This document shows positions 53,431 through 61,755 of a stretch of DNA of 64,000 nt, piece by piece. The notes beneath the pieces are model-generated. The model saw nothing but the letters and a program-made list of their open reading frames with translations. It was not told the DNA's origin and did not search any database. The stretch lies in contig NZ_QGLE01000011.1 in NCBI RefSeq assembly GCF_003173035.1, forward strand, positions 62,001 to 126,000, in the 5' to 3' direction. How positions within the stretch are numbered: the first letter of the stretch is position 1; the number at the start of each line of letters is the position of its first letter. A program made the position numbers and the translations under genes. Source of the stretch: Zavarzinia aquatilis (GTDB lineage: Bacteria > Pseudomonadota > Alphaproteobacteria > Zavarziniales > Zavarziniaceae).

Positions 53431-54348
53431 TCAACGGGACCGGATGAAATAGTCCTCTGCCAATTCAGGCAGGCGGCCTGTGTAATAGGGGACATGATCG
53501 ACCCGTGGATCGTATTTCCCCTCGCTCATCAGCTGTCGCAGGTGGGCGGCCACTTCCTCGCCGGTGGCGAACCAGACATCGCCTTTCCTCTGCATCGTTT
53601 CCATCATTTTCCGCACCATCATCAGTCGCGCGACCTGGCCGGAGCAGAAGGGGTGGAAGCAATTCACCCAGACGCCGCCATATTCCCACATCGCCTCGAA
53701 TTCGGCCATGTAGACGTCCATGGCGTATTGCGGCGACGCGATCGGCATCATGAAATCGAGATCGTGATTATGCACGAACTGCGGCCAGTCATCGAGCTGC
53801 CAGCGCGACGGCAACTCGACCAGTTCGCCCCCGGCCGAGCGCACGATGTAGGGATTGTCGTCCCCCATCAGCGACGTATCCCAGACGAAGCCGAGACCGG
53901 ACAGGATATCCGTCGAGTGTCGCGAATACTTGTACCACGGCGCACGATAGCCGCGAGGATAAAGGCCTGAGACCTTGGCGATCGCATCCGCGCCCTTGCG
54001 GGTCCAGAACTCTTCCTGTTCCCTGGTCATCTCGCTCGGATATTCGTGCAGATAGCCGTGCAGCGCGACTTCGTGCCCGCCCTTCACCATCAACTCCACG
54101 GCGTCGGGATATTGCTCGGCGCACCAGCCGGGCACGAAGAACGTATGTTTCACGCCCATGTCCTTGCACAATTCGACGATGCGTGGCACGCCGATCTGCG
54201 GGCCATAGCGCAGCATCGAGTTGGTCGACAGGCGGGTGTCCGCGTCGTTCGGATGGGCGAGATGCAGAATGGCATCGGCATCCATGTCCCAGGTGAAGAC
54301 GACGGCACAGCGCGCGCCATTGGGCCAGGGCACGGGATTCTTGATCAT
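53431..54348 (-). CDS. Polysaccharide-deacetylase-fold hydrolase (imidase/PuuE-like)
   Basis: A 305-residue NodB-fold metal hydrolase. The metal set is Asp21/Asp23 (FTWDMDADA) with His97 and His101 (LHGYLHE); WVNCFHPFCSGQ carries another conserved His. It has no signal peptide, so it is cytosolic. Cytosolic members of this subgroup include the PuuE-type allantoinase and cyclic imide hydrolases, which open nitrogen rings, rather than cell-wall deacetylases. It lies 18 bases after the triple-RidA gene. Ring or amide hydrolysis of a product of the monooxygenase is the best inference. Confidence 0.87.
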   Translation of the reverse strand: MIKNPVPWPNGARCAVVFTWDMDADAILHLAHPNDADTRLSTNSMLRYGPQIGVPRIVELCKDMGVKHTFFVPGWCAEQYPDAVELMVKGGHEVALHGYLHEYPSEMTREQEEFWTRKGADAIAKVSGLYPRGYRAPWYKYSRHSTDILSGLGFVWDTSLMGDDNPYIVRSAGGELVELPSRWQLDDWPQFVHNHDLDFMMPIASPQYAMDVYMAEFEAMWEYGGVWVNCFHPFCSGQVARLMMVRKMMETMQRKGDVWFATGEEVAAHLRQLMSEGKYDPRVDHVPYYTGRLPELAEDYFIRSR

Positions 54349-54366
54349 GTTCCTATCCTTTTCGCG

Positions 54367-55545
54367 TCAATCTTCGATATGGAGCCGGTCGCCGCCACGC
54401 ACGGCGACCCCGTCGAGCTGGAAACGCTGGCCGTCGTGGGGCAGGCCAGTCAGGGTCAGAAGCGTGACGACGGGGCCAGGACCGGGCAGATACTGCCGGA
54501 CCAGCGCCGTCACCGTGCGCCGGTCTTCCGCCGCCCGCGCCTCGTCGGCGTCGGCGACGATGAAGAGGGTCAGCTTCACCAGGTCTTCGGCCTCGAAGCC
54601 ACCGGCGGCCAAGCAGGCGGCAAGGCGGTCGCAGGTCGCCTCGACCTGAGCCTGCAGCGATGCGCCGCCGGGCGCCGACAGGCCGCCGACATAAAGTTCG
54701 TCGCCCGCGCGGCACGCGGCCGGAAATCCGTCGATGGCGATCCAGTCGCCAGACCCGGCGGGATAGAGCGGCGTCTTGCCCCCCTTTCGCGCCACCGCGT
54801 CGATTTCCAGCACCAGCCCTTCATAGAGCAGATCGACACCGAAGGCATTGAGAGCCGGCCGGGGTTCGGGCAGGGTTTCCCTGACCTCGGCCATGATTTC
54901 AGCGAGCAGCCTGCGCGCGGCTGCCTGCTGTCCACGATGCTGGAAACAGATCCGCATGTGGACGACGTCCCGCCAATCCATCCCACCGTCGGCGAGGACA
55001 TGGCGAATGTACTCGAGGGCATTGCGGGTCTGGCCGCGAATGTCGCCAAGGGCGATGGCCTTGCCCTTGCGGTCGGCGGAAATCTGCCCGCCGACATAGA
55101 TCCTGTCGCCGATCCGCCAGCCTTGCGACAACGTGACCGGAATGCTCCAGTCCCAGGCATGTTCGGGCATGATACGCTGGCGATCCGCGCCCGTCGCCGC
55201 GATACCGTCGACACCGAGCAGATCGGCCCGGGCGGGAACGCCCCTTACCCGCAATGCCGTCGCCGCCGGCCCCGGATCGGCGATGTAACGAATGCGGACC
55301 TCGGTCATCCGCTCCCAGTAATCCGTCACATCCCGGCCGCCCTCGCCATCGTACACATAATAGGTGCGCAGGTTGACGAGGTCGCCCATCGACGCGCCAG
55401 CGGCCGCGAGCGTCGCCACCAGACGCTCGAAGGCGGTCGCGGTCTGGCTCTCGATCCCGGCGACCGGATCGCCGGCATTCCGTCCACCGACATAGACGAT
55501 GTCCCCCACCCTTATGGCGGCGGGAAATTCAGAAGAAGCGGTCAT
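54367..55545 (-). CDS. Protein with three tandem RidA/YjgF domains
   Basis: A 392-residue protein made of three Rid-like repeats, about 1-118, 135-253 and 268-382. Each has a YVGG turn (18-21, 150-153, 285-288), a helix-strand section (DLVNLRTYYV, DVVHMRICFQ, DLVKLTLFIV) and a closing strand. RidA proteins are homotrimers with sites between subunits; here three domains in one chain could form the ring alone. The catalytic Arg of RidA is replaced in all three (Ala95, Leu232 and Val360 by my alignment), so it is unlikely to be a plain imine deaminase. The start at 55545 overlaps the reductase stop by 17 bases. Confidence 0.85.
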   Translation of the reverse strand: MTASSEFPAAIRVGDIVYVGGRNAGDPVAGIESQTATAFERLVATLAAAGASMGDLVNLRTYYVYDGEGGRDVTDYWERMTEVRIRYIADPGPAATALRVRGVPARADLLGVDGIAATGADRQRIMPEHAWDWSIPVTLSQGWRIGDRIYVGGQISADRKGKAIALGDIRGQTRNALEYIRHVLADGGMDWRDVVHMRICFQHRGQQAAARRLLAEIMAEVRETLPEPRPALNAFGVDLLYEGLVLEIDAVARKGGKTPLYPAGSGDWIAIDGFPAACRAGDELYVGGLSAPGGASLQAQVEATCDRLAACLAAGGFEAEDLVKLTLFIVADADEARAAEDRRTVTALVRQYLPGPGPVVTLLTLTGLPHDGQRFQLDGVAVRGGDRLHIED

Positions 55546-56530
55546 AATACACCCGATCGGCAGGGACGCCCCTGTCCAGCAGCAACAGCCGCCTGACCGC
55601 CTCCACCATCGGAGGCGGGCCGGCGAGGTAAAAATCGTGGTCGGCCCATTCGCCCGGAAGCAGACGGTCCAGTGCCTCGTGGACATATCCGGTCTCGCCG
55701 GGCCAACCCTGCCCATCCGGCTCGGACAGGACAGGGTGGAATGTCACGCGTTCATCGGCGAGGCCCAGTGCTTCCGGTGTCACCATGTCGGCGAGGGTCC
55801 GCGCACCATAGAAGAAATGCACGCGGCATCTGGCCCGCCCGGTGTCGGCGAGGGCGGCCCGGGCCACCGAGAGAACGGGCGCGAGACCCGAGCCACCCGC
55901 GACACATACCGTATCCCGCGGGGAATCCGCGCGGAAATGGGCGGTGCTGTAGGGACCGTCGATTTCCACCAGATCGCCGGGGCGCAGATCGAACAGGATG
56001 CGCGTCGCGTCGCCCCCCGGAACCCGCCGGATCATGAATTGCCAATGCCGGCCGCCTGGCACATTGGCCATGGAATAGGCCCGCGCCGAAGGCAGTCCCG
56101 GCAATTGCAGCAGCGCGAATTGCCCGGCGAGGAAGGGAGCCTCTTGCCCGAAGGCAAAGTCGAATTCGTCGATATCCCGGGTCACCGGACGGCGCGCCTC
56201 CAGCCGGGCCACGCGGCGCCGAGGTGGCGTGACCGGGATCGCCGCCGCCTCTTCACGAAAGCGGATGGCGCAGTCGCGCGTCGGCCTCGACATGCAGGCC
56301 AGCCGGCGGCCGCGCTCGAAATCCCTCGGCTTCAGTCCCGGCGACGCCGGATAGGCGAGGTCGACCGCCCCGTCGCAGAGGTCGACCCTGCAACTGCCGC
56401 AACCACCCGAGGCGCACTCGTAGGCGATGCCGATGCCCGCGCGCAAGGCCGCCCCGAGCAGCGTATCGTCGGCCGCGCAGGGAAACGTGCGCGACGTCCC
56501 CGCGACGGCGATCGTGTATCCCTCGCCCAT
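55529..56530 (-). CDS. Monooxygenase NADH reductase component, TmoF-like
   Basis: A 333-residue iron-sulfur flavoprotein. A plant-type [2Fe-2S] domain (Cys39, Cys44, Cys47, Cys79, in AYECASGGCGSC and RLACM) is followed by a ferredoxin-reductase module with FAD motif RAYSMANVPG, NAD-site VCVAGGSGLAPVLS and FYLAGPPPMVEAV. It moves electrons from NADH to the Rieske ferredoxin. The last of the six tmo-like genes, 2 bases after tmoE; its end overlaps the triple-RidA gene. Confidence 0.92.
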   Translation of the reverse strand: MGEGYTIAVAGTSRTFPCAADDTLLGAALRAGIGIAYECASGGCGSCRVDLCDGAVDLAYPASPGLKPRDFERGRRLACMSRPTRDCAIRFREEAAAIPVTPPRRRVARLEARRPVTRDIDEFDFAFGQEAPFLAGQFALLQLPGLPSARAYSMANVPGGRHWQFMIRRVPGGDATRILFDLRPGDLVEIDGPYSTAHFRADSPRDTVCVAGGSGLAPVLSVARAALADTGRARCRVHFFYGARTLADMVTPEALGLADERVTFHPVLSEPDGQGWPGETGYVHEALDRLLPGEWADHDFYLAGPPPMVEAVRRLLLLDRGVPADRVYYDRFF

Positions 56531-56532
56531 GG

Positions 56533-57540
56533 TCAGGCCAGCCCCAGCTCCCGGCGGAAACCGGCGCAGGCGGCTTTCGCCGCTTCACCCGCTGCCGGGC
56601 TTTCCGGCAGGGCGGCGCAGAACATGTCGATGGCCCGATCCGCCAGGGGCAGCCATTTGCCGAGCCAACCGGCGATCACCGCCCGATTGCTCTCGACCGC
56701 AAGACACTGCCCAACCAGGGCCGCCGTCCAGCGGCGGGAGCGGGCCGCGTCCTTCATCTGGTTGTCGGCGAGCATGGCGGTCAGCGTATCGCCATGGCGC
56801 CTGGCGGCGAGGCCGAGCTGACGCACACATGCCTCCTCGACCGCACGGGCGGCGACGACGTTATAGGCGACAAAAGCTTCGCCCCAGTCATAGGCGACCA
56901 GCGCCTTCTCCAGCAGCTCCCGGATCCCCTGCCAGGCGGGATCGGTCTCGAAACGCGCGCGCTCCCCGGTCACGAAACCCCGATCGGCGTGGCTATTCGC
57001 CAATTCCCGCGTGCGGTAGGCAATGCGCGAAATCCAGCGGAAACAGTCAGCTTCCTGAAACGCCGCCGCATTGGTGATCGTGCTTGCCGGGGCCACCTGG
57101 ACCAGATAGGCCGAGGCCATCTGACCGGCCGCCGCGGTGTAACGCCCAGGCGTATAGAGCCGGGCCAGCGCGTCGACCCATGCCGATGGCAAGCTGGCGT
57201 CGTGACCGTTCTCGCTGTGATCCTCGAGCAGGCCATCGACATATTGCTCCTGACCGTCCTGCATCGTCGTGTAGGCGCGATAGGTCAGCTGGTCGGGATC
57301 GCGGAAGGCGTCCCAGTCCGGATGGGTCAGCGGGCTGGCGACGACATGCTTCTTGTACCACGAGTTCATCATGGTATCGGGATCCTGCTCGTAGGGCGCC
57401 TGGGGGTCGCGCGTCCGGGCATGGAGGTTATAGGTCAGGATCTCGTATTCGCTGGGGCGCTTGCGCGTTCCCGCGAGCGTGCTCCAGGTCTTCAGGCCCG
57501 GGCGGGAATTCGACTTCGGAAAAACAACGGCATCGGTCAT
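56533..57540 (-). CDS. Diiron monooxygenase hydroxylase beta subunit, TmoE-like
   Basis: A 335-residue helical protein with the ferritin-like fold of hydroxylase beta subunits (TmoE/TouE) but no metal ligands. Recognisable stretches are SRPGLKTWSTLAGTRKRPSE, LTYRAYTTMQDGQEQYVDGL and WQGIRELLEKALVAYDWGEA. It forms the hydroxylase core with the alpha subunit and small gamma subunit. It lies in the expected place between the effector and reductase genes. Confidence 0.92.
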   Translation of the reverse strand: MTDAVVFPKSNSRPGLKTWSTLAGTRKRPSEYEILTYNLHARTRDPQAPYEQDPDTMMNSWYKKHVVASPLTHPDWDAFRDPDQLTYRAYTTMQDGQEQYVDGLLEDHSENGHDASLPSAWVDALARLYTPGRYTAAAGQMASAYLVQVAPASTITNAAAFQEADCFRWISRIAYRTRELANSHADRGFVTGERARFETDPAWQGIRELLEKALVAYDWGEAFVAYNVVAARAVEEACVRQLGLAARRHGDTLTAMLADNQMKDAARSRRWTAALVGQCLAVESNRAVIAGWLGKWLPLADRAIDMFCAALPESPAAGEAAKAACAGFRRELGLA

Positions 57541-57568
57541 CGGACTATCCTCGGAATCGGTCGCTCGG

Positions 57569-57862
57569 TCATTTCTTGACGGCGAGGAAACGCACCTGTT
57601 CGCTATCGACGCGGATCAGGCCTGAGAAGGCGGGCATGTTCCGTTCGAGGTCACTCATGGTGAAACGATGCCCGAGGACGTCGGAGACCGTGTCGAAGCG
57701 GATCACGCATTCACCCTGCACCTCGATGCGGACGTAACCGGCATTTTCCTCCAGCCGCGTTTCCCGGCCTTCGTTGTCGATTTCGGCGGCTTCGGCCACC
57801 GCGTCTGAAATCTCCCCTCGGGTTACCACGGGGCCGACGAAGTCTTTTTCATGTTCGGACAT
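57569..57862 (-). CDS. Monooxygenase effector protein, TmoD/MmoB-like
   Basis: A 97-residue MmoB/DmpM-type coupling protein (DFVGPVVTRGEISDAVAEAA; ITFR-like strand CVIRFDTVSDVLGHRFTM). Effector proteins carry no cofactor; they dock on the hydroxylase near the diiron site and time oxygen activation with substrate binding. Length and position match TmoD. Confidence 0.92.
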   Translation of the reverse strand: MSEHEKDFVGPVVTRGEISDAVAEAAEIDNEGRETRLEENAGYVRIEVQGECVIRFDTVSDVLGHRFTMSDLERNMPAFSGLIRVDSEQVRFLAVKK

Positions 57863-57881
57863 GGGGAAATCCTCGTTGCTT

Positions 57882-58193
57882 TCAATCGGGCAGATCGACC
57901 AGCACCTGGTCGGCTTCGATACGCACCTGATAGGCGGTCAGCCTGCACCCTGTCGGGTTGACCCCTTCCCCGCTGTCGATATCGAATTGCCAGAGGTGGG
58001 CAGGACAGGTCAGTATCCGGCCATCCAGCGTACCGTCGATCAGCTCCCGCTCCTGATGAGGGCAGATCGGGTCGAAGGCCCGGACGATGCCACCTTCGGC
58101 GTTCACCATCAGAACCTCGCGGCCGCCGACCTCGAAGACCTGCATCTCGCCCTCCCAGAGATCGTCAAGTGTGCAGATGGGGCGGAAACTCAT
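57882..58193 (-). CDS. Rieske ferredoxin component, TmoC-like
   Basis: A 103-residue Rieske protein. The [2Fe-2S] ligands are Cys44 and His46 (CPHQERELIDG) and Cys63 and His66 (TCPAHLWQFD). The motif and C-terminal pattern match TmoC. It carries electrons from the reductase to the hydroxylase. The presence of a separate Rieske component places the system among six-gene toluene/alkene-type monooxygenases rather than methane or phenol types. Confidence 0.94.
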   Translation of the reverse strand: MSFRPICTLDDLWEGEMQVFEVGGREVLMVNAEGGIVRAFDPICPHQERELIDGTLDGRILTCPAHLWQFDIDSGEGVNPTGCRLTAYQVRIEADQVLVDLPD

Positions 58194-58202
58194 GGCCGGA
58201 CC

Positions 58203-58463
58203 TCAGCCATGGACGATGTCGACAGCTTCGAGAAAGACCAGTCCCGCCGCGGCCACGGTCTTGCCGTCGTCCAGCGGCTGGCCATCCGTGTGACGGCGCA
58301 CCACGAGCCGCGTGCCCGGCGGCAGCGGCTTGACCACGACCCCCACGAGTTCGTCGTGAGCGATCCGCGCCACCTCGCCGATGGTGGTCGTATCGGGATC
58401 GACCATCATGACCTTCATGCCGTAATCGCCCTGGAAATTGATCACGAGCGGGAAACTGTCCAT
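58203..58463 (-). CDS. Hydroxylase gamma subunit, TmoB-like
   Basis: An 86-residue beta-grasp protein matching TmoB: FPLVINFQGDYGMKVMMVDP near the start, PPGTRLVVRRHTDGQPLDD later. It is the small third subunit of the hydroxylase. It lies 12 bases after the alpha gene and 9 bases before the Rieske gene. Confidence 0.9.
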   Translation of the reverse strand: MDSFPLVINFQGDYGMKVMMVDPDTTTIGEVARIAHDELVGVVVKPLPPGTRLVVRRHTDGQPLDDGKTVAAAGLVFLEAVDIVHG

Positions 58464-58475
58464 CTCTGCTGCTCC

Positions 58476-59966
58476 TTACTCGGCGGCCCGGCGATAGGAC
58501 TCGGCCCAGGCGAAATTCTCGCCGCAGTTGCCACGATCGGCTTCGCCCATGTTCATGTAATCGAAGACGCCATCCGGCCCCGCCGGGACGATTCCCCGGA
58601 CGATACGGTCGATGAAACCCATGTGATTTTTGTAACGTTTAGGCTCCTGCTCGAAGATCCACTTGTCGACAGGGTGCCCGAAATGGTACCGCCGGCCCTC
58701 GTAATCGACCTGGCAATCGCGGACATCCCACTTCTTGCCGGGAACTCCGGTCAGCTCGAAACCGACCATGTTGCACATCATCGGCAGCAGCTTGGGCTCG
58801 GTACGTTCAAGACGTCCGGCCAGGATGTTTTCCGTGATGACATCCCAGACCTGCCCGAAGGTGTCGTTCCAGCCCGGATATTTGCTCTCGAGCCATTGCC
58901 GCTCGGCCGGCGACACCCCGGCGATGACGTCCCACCATTCGGTCGCGCGATAGAGGTAGATGCCGATCTGCTGCGCGTGGTGATAGACGTCGATGTCCGG
59001 CAGGAAATACTCGTCCCAGTACCAGGGCTTTTCGAGCCCCAGCGCCTGAATGTTGCGCAGGAACTGGTTACCCACGAATTCCTTGACGAATTCCTTGAAC
59101 GACAGCTCGCGCTGTTCGAGCGGCGTGTAGTAATCCATCGAGACACCGGAAAGCACCGAGAACTGCTTCCAGATCCGCCAGAAGGAAATGTCGATCAGCT
59201 TCTGCGCTTCGGCCTTGCGACCATTGCGCAGCATGATCTCGATCAGCGGCTCGCCGATCTGCGCATGGCGCGCCTCATCGGACTGAATGGTCTGCAGCAT
59301 GGTGGCGAAACTGTAGTCGCCATATTTCTTGGCATCGGCCGACAGTGCGACGAACTGCAGATTGGTAAAGGCCTGCTCGAACGAGAAATTGGTCATGATC
59401 GCGGCGCTGATGACGTCGCGGGTGTGCTCGATGTCGTCGAAACAGTGACGTTCGGAAATGACGACCCAGTTGTTTGTCCGGACGGCCTTCTGCGCCCAGT
59501 CGAAAGCCCGGCTCTCACCGATGAATTCATAGGCGAAATACATCTGGATCTGCGCATGACGGATTTCGTCGAGCGAGCCGAAATTCGCCATGTTGCGCAT
59601 ACCCGGCGCCCGCGCGAAACGCGACATGCGGGCAAAGGCCGAGACCGAACCGTATTCGGTGAAGGACACCGCCCCGAAATGGAGTTGCAGCAGCGATTTC
59701 CACCCGGGGGAAGCCTTGCGGTAGAACTCGGTGCGCGCGATTGCCGATTTCACAGAATAGGCGCCGACGTCCTTTTCCCGCTGGCTCTGGACGTAGTCGC
59801 GGAAGGTGATCTTATAGGGCTCGTCGAACGTTTCCCACTCGGCCAGGGGAATGCCATAGGGGTCGCTGAATTGCGGCGGGAACATCTCGTCTTCCGCGAC
59901 ATAAGTCGGGGTCCAGTTCGTGTCCCTGGCGATATCGTACCAGTCGCGCGTGGCTACCTTGGCCAT
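58476..59966 (-). CDS. Diiron monooxygenase hydroxylase alpha subunit, TmoA-like
   Basis: A 496-residue catalytic subunit that aligns without gaps to toluene 4-monooxygenase TmoA through the active site. Iron ligands are Glu104, Glu134, His137, Glu197, Glu231 and His234 (LDEIRHAQ and SDEARHAQ motifs); Thr201, Asn202 and Gln228 near the iron are kept. The substrate pocket differs: Val100, Thr103 and Ser107 replace Ile100, Gly103 and Ala107 of T4MO. The start ATG 59966 (MAKVATRDWYDIARDTNWTP) follows GGAGA. It is the first of six genes in exact tmoABCDEF order. It should hydroxylate or epoxidise a small organic substrate that is probably not toluene. Confidence 0.95.
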   Translation of the reverse strand: MAKVATRDWYDIARDTNWTPTYVAEDEMFPPQFSDPYGIPLAEWETFDEPYKITFRDYVQSQREKDVGAYSVKSAIARTEFYRKASPGWKSLLQLHFGAVSFTEYGSVSAFARMSRFARAPGMRNMANFGSLDEIRHAQIQMYFAYEFIGESRAFDWAQKAVRTNNWVVISERHCFDDIEHTRDVISAAIMTNFSFEQAFTNLQFVALSADAKKYGDYSFATMLQTIQSDEARHAQIGEPLIEIMLRNGRKAEAQKLIDISFWRIWKQFSVLSGVSMDYYTPLEQRELSFKEFVKEFVGNQFLRNIQALGLEKPWYWDEYFLPDIDVYHHAQQIGIYLYRATEWWDVIAGVSPAERQWLESKYPGWNDTFGQVWDVITENILAGRLERTEPKLLPMMCNMVGFELTGVPGKKWDVRDCQVDYEGRRYHFGHPVDKWIFEQEPKRYKNHMGFIDRIVRGIVPAGPDGVFDYMNMGEADRGNCGENFAWAESYRRAAE

Positions 59967-60078
59967 CTTCAATCTCCGGTCGTTTGAACGAAAGGCATCT
60001 GGTTTCGTGTGCGTGAATTCCGTTCCGCGCCAAGCTCCTCGTCGCAAGCGATCCGGTAGACCCGTTGCCGCAAGCTGA

Positions 60079-60095
60079 ATTCAAGAAGGTTGAAT
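60079..60095. promoter_or_regulatory. Inverted repeat upstream of tmoA-like gene
   Basis: ATTCAA-GAAGG-TTGAAT is a perfect inverted repeat with 6-base arms, 113-129 bases upstream of the hydroxylase alpha start, in the only sizeable gap (165 bases) between the ABC and monooxygenase genes. Its core TTCAAG-N4-TTGA recurs at 63295-63308. A 10-base palindrome CATTGCAATG (60109-60118) lies next to it. Confidence 0.5.
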
Positions 60096-60131
60096 GACAT
60101 TCTTGCTGCATTGCAATGAATATCTGCGCAG

Positions 60132-60908
60132 TCAGTGGCCGCCATCGCCGTGCCCTCCCAGCAGGCCCTGAATACGGCGCTTCAGCGCCAGAAATTCGGG
60201 CTCCAGAGCGGCGTCGGGATGCCGCGGCCGGGCCAAGGGAATGTCGATCACCGCTTTCAGCCGGCCGGGCCGGGCGGACATCACATAGACCCGGTCGGCC
60301 AGCAGCACCGCTTCGTCGATATCGTGGGTCACGAACAGAACGGTCTTCCGGCTCGCTTCCCAGACCTTCAACAGCAATTGCTGCATGGTGATCCGCGTTT
60401 GGGCGTCGAGCGCGCCGAAGGGCTCGTCCATCAGCAGGATTTCAGGATCGTTGGCGAGAGCCCGAATGATCGCCACGCGCTGCATCATGCCGCCGGACAA
60501 CTCTTTCGGGTAAGAATCATGAAACTGGGCAAGGCCCGTAGCGTTCAGGTAGCCATCGACGATCCGCTCCCGCTCCGCTGCCGGAACCTTGCGACGGACC
60601 AGGCCGAATTCCACGTTCTGGCGCACCGTCAGCCAGGGAAACAGGGTGTAGGACTGGAACACCATGCCCCGATCGGGGCCGGGGCCATCCACTTCGCGAC
60701 CATCGAGGCGTATGTCGCCCCCGGTGCGCTCCGACAGGCCGGCGATCAGATAAAGCAGGCTGGACTTGCCGCATCCCGATGGACCGACGATGACCGCGAA
60801 CTGGTTTTCCGGAACATCGAAGGACACGCCGTCGATGGCGAGCACCGTCTTCTCCGCGGTCCGGTATTCCAGGCGGACCTGATCGAGGCTGAGTTTGGCT
60901 TGGCTCAT
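60132..60908 (-). CDS. ABC transporter ATPase, SsuB/TauB-like
   Basis: A 258-residue ABC ATPase with Walker A GPSGCGKSS, Q-loop MVFQSYTLFPWLTV, signature LSGGMMQR, Walker B ILLMDEPFGALD and FVTHDIDEAV. It belongs to the nitrate/sulfonate/taurine class. The ATG at 60908 is 2 bases after the permease stop. It energises the importer whose binding protein and permease are encoded just upstream, ahead of the monooxygenase genes. Confidence 0.92.
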   Translation of the reverse strand: MSQAKLSLDQVRLEYRTAEKTVLAIDGVSFDVPENQFAVIVGPSGCGKSSLLYLIAGLSERTGGDIRLDGREVDGPGPDRGMVFQSYTLFPWLTVRQNVEFGLVRRKVPAAERERIVDGYLNATGLAQFHDSYPKELSGGMMQRVAIIRALANDPEILLMDEPFGALDAQTRITMQQLLLKVWEASRKTVLFVTHDIDEAVLLADRVYVMSARPGRLKAVIDIPLARPRHPDAALEPEFLALKRRIQGLLGGHGDGGH

Positions 60909-60910
60909 GG

Positions 60911-61714
60911 TCAACGTGCCCAGGAAGTCGCGCGCAGGCGAAGCAGACGGAAAAACTGGTCGGTGCAGAGGCCGAGCAACCCGATGATCGCAATCGCGAG
61001 GAAGATCACGTCGACCTGGAAGCCTCGCGCTGCCCGCAGGCTGATGTAGCCAAGGCCGCTCGACGCCGCGACGAGTTCAGCCAGGACCAGATAGGTCCAG
61101 GCCCATCCCATGGTGACCCTGAGCATGTCGATGATCGACGGTAGCGCCGCCGGCAGGAGGACATGAAGCAAGGCATCCCGGCGCGACGCGCCCAGGGTGT
61201 AGGCGGCATTCAGCAGGTCGTTGGGCACGCGCCGCGCGATATCGGCCACCATGATCAGCTGCTGGAAGATCGTGCCGAAAACGATGACGGTGATCCGCTG
61301 CTCGGCCCCGATGCCGATCCACAGGATGAACAGTGGAACGAAAGACGTTACCGGCAGGTAACGCATGAAATTCACCAGGGGCTCGACCGCCGCCTGCACC
61401 ACCCTGAAGCTGCCGGAGAGGATTCCGACCGGAACGGCGACCGCCGAGGAAATCAGAAAGCCGAGGACGACGACCTCGACGCTGGCGAACACATGGCGCC
61501 CCAGCGTCCCCTCCTCGATCATGCGGAACAGGGCCTCGAACACGGCGCCGGGCGTCGGCAGGAAGATCGCCGGCATGACGCCGCCATAGGTCAGACCGCA
61601 CCAGATCGCGAAGAGGGCGATCCACAACCCGGCGGTCACCGCCATGGCCAGGGAGCGGGGTATCTGCGCCCGCGGCGTGAGACAGGCCTGAAGCAGGGAG
61701 TGTTTACGCGACAT
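60911..61714 (-). CDS. ABC transporter permease, SsuC/TauC-like
   Basis: A 267-residue permease with about six spans and EAA loop LLNAAYTLGASRRDALLHVL. It forms the channel of the importer with the ATPase that follows. It lies 41 bases after the binding protein gene. The family imports sulfonates, nitrate, pyrimidines and other small polar compounds. Confidence 0.9.
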   Translation of the reverse strand: MSRKHSLLQACLTPRAQIPRSLAMAVTAGLWIALFAIWCGLTYGGVMPAIFLPTPGAVFEALFRMIEEGTLGRHVFASVEVVVLGFLISSAVAVPVGILSGSFRVVQAAVEPLVNFMRYLPVTSFVPLFILWIGIGAEQRITVIVFGTIFQQLIMVADIARRVPNDLLNAAYTLGASRRDALLHVLLPAALPSIIDMLRVTMGWAWTYLVLAELVAASSGLGYISLRAARGFQVDVIFLAIAIIGLLGLCTDQFFRLLRLRATSWAR

Positions 61715-61755
61715 TGGGATATTCCCTTTCCGGTCCTGTCTCTCGCCGCCCGCGA

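Noticed and set aside
58476-60047. Methane or propane monooxygenase identity for the diiron system
   Set aside because: A separate Rieske ferredoxin gene, a TmoB-type gamma subunit and exact tmoABCDEF order mark the toluene/alkene group; methane and propane types lack the Rieske component.
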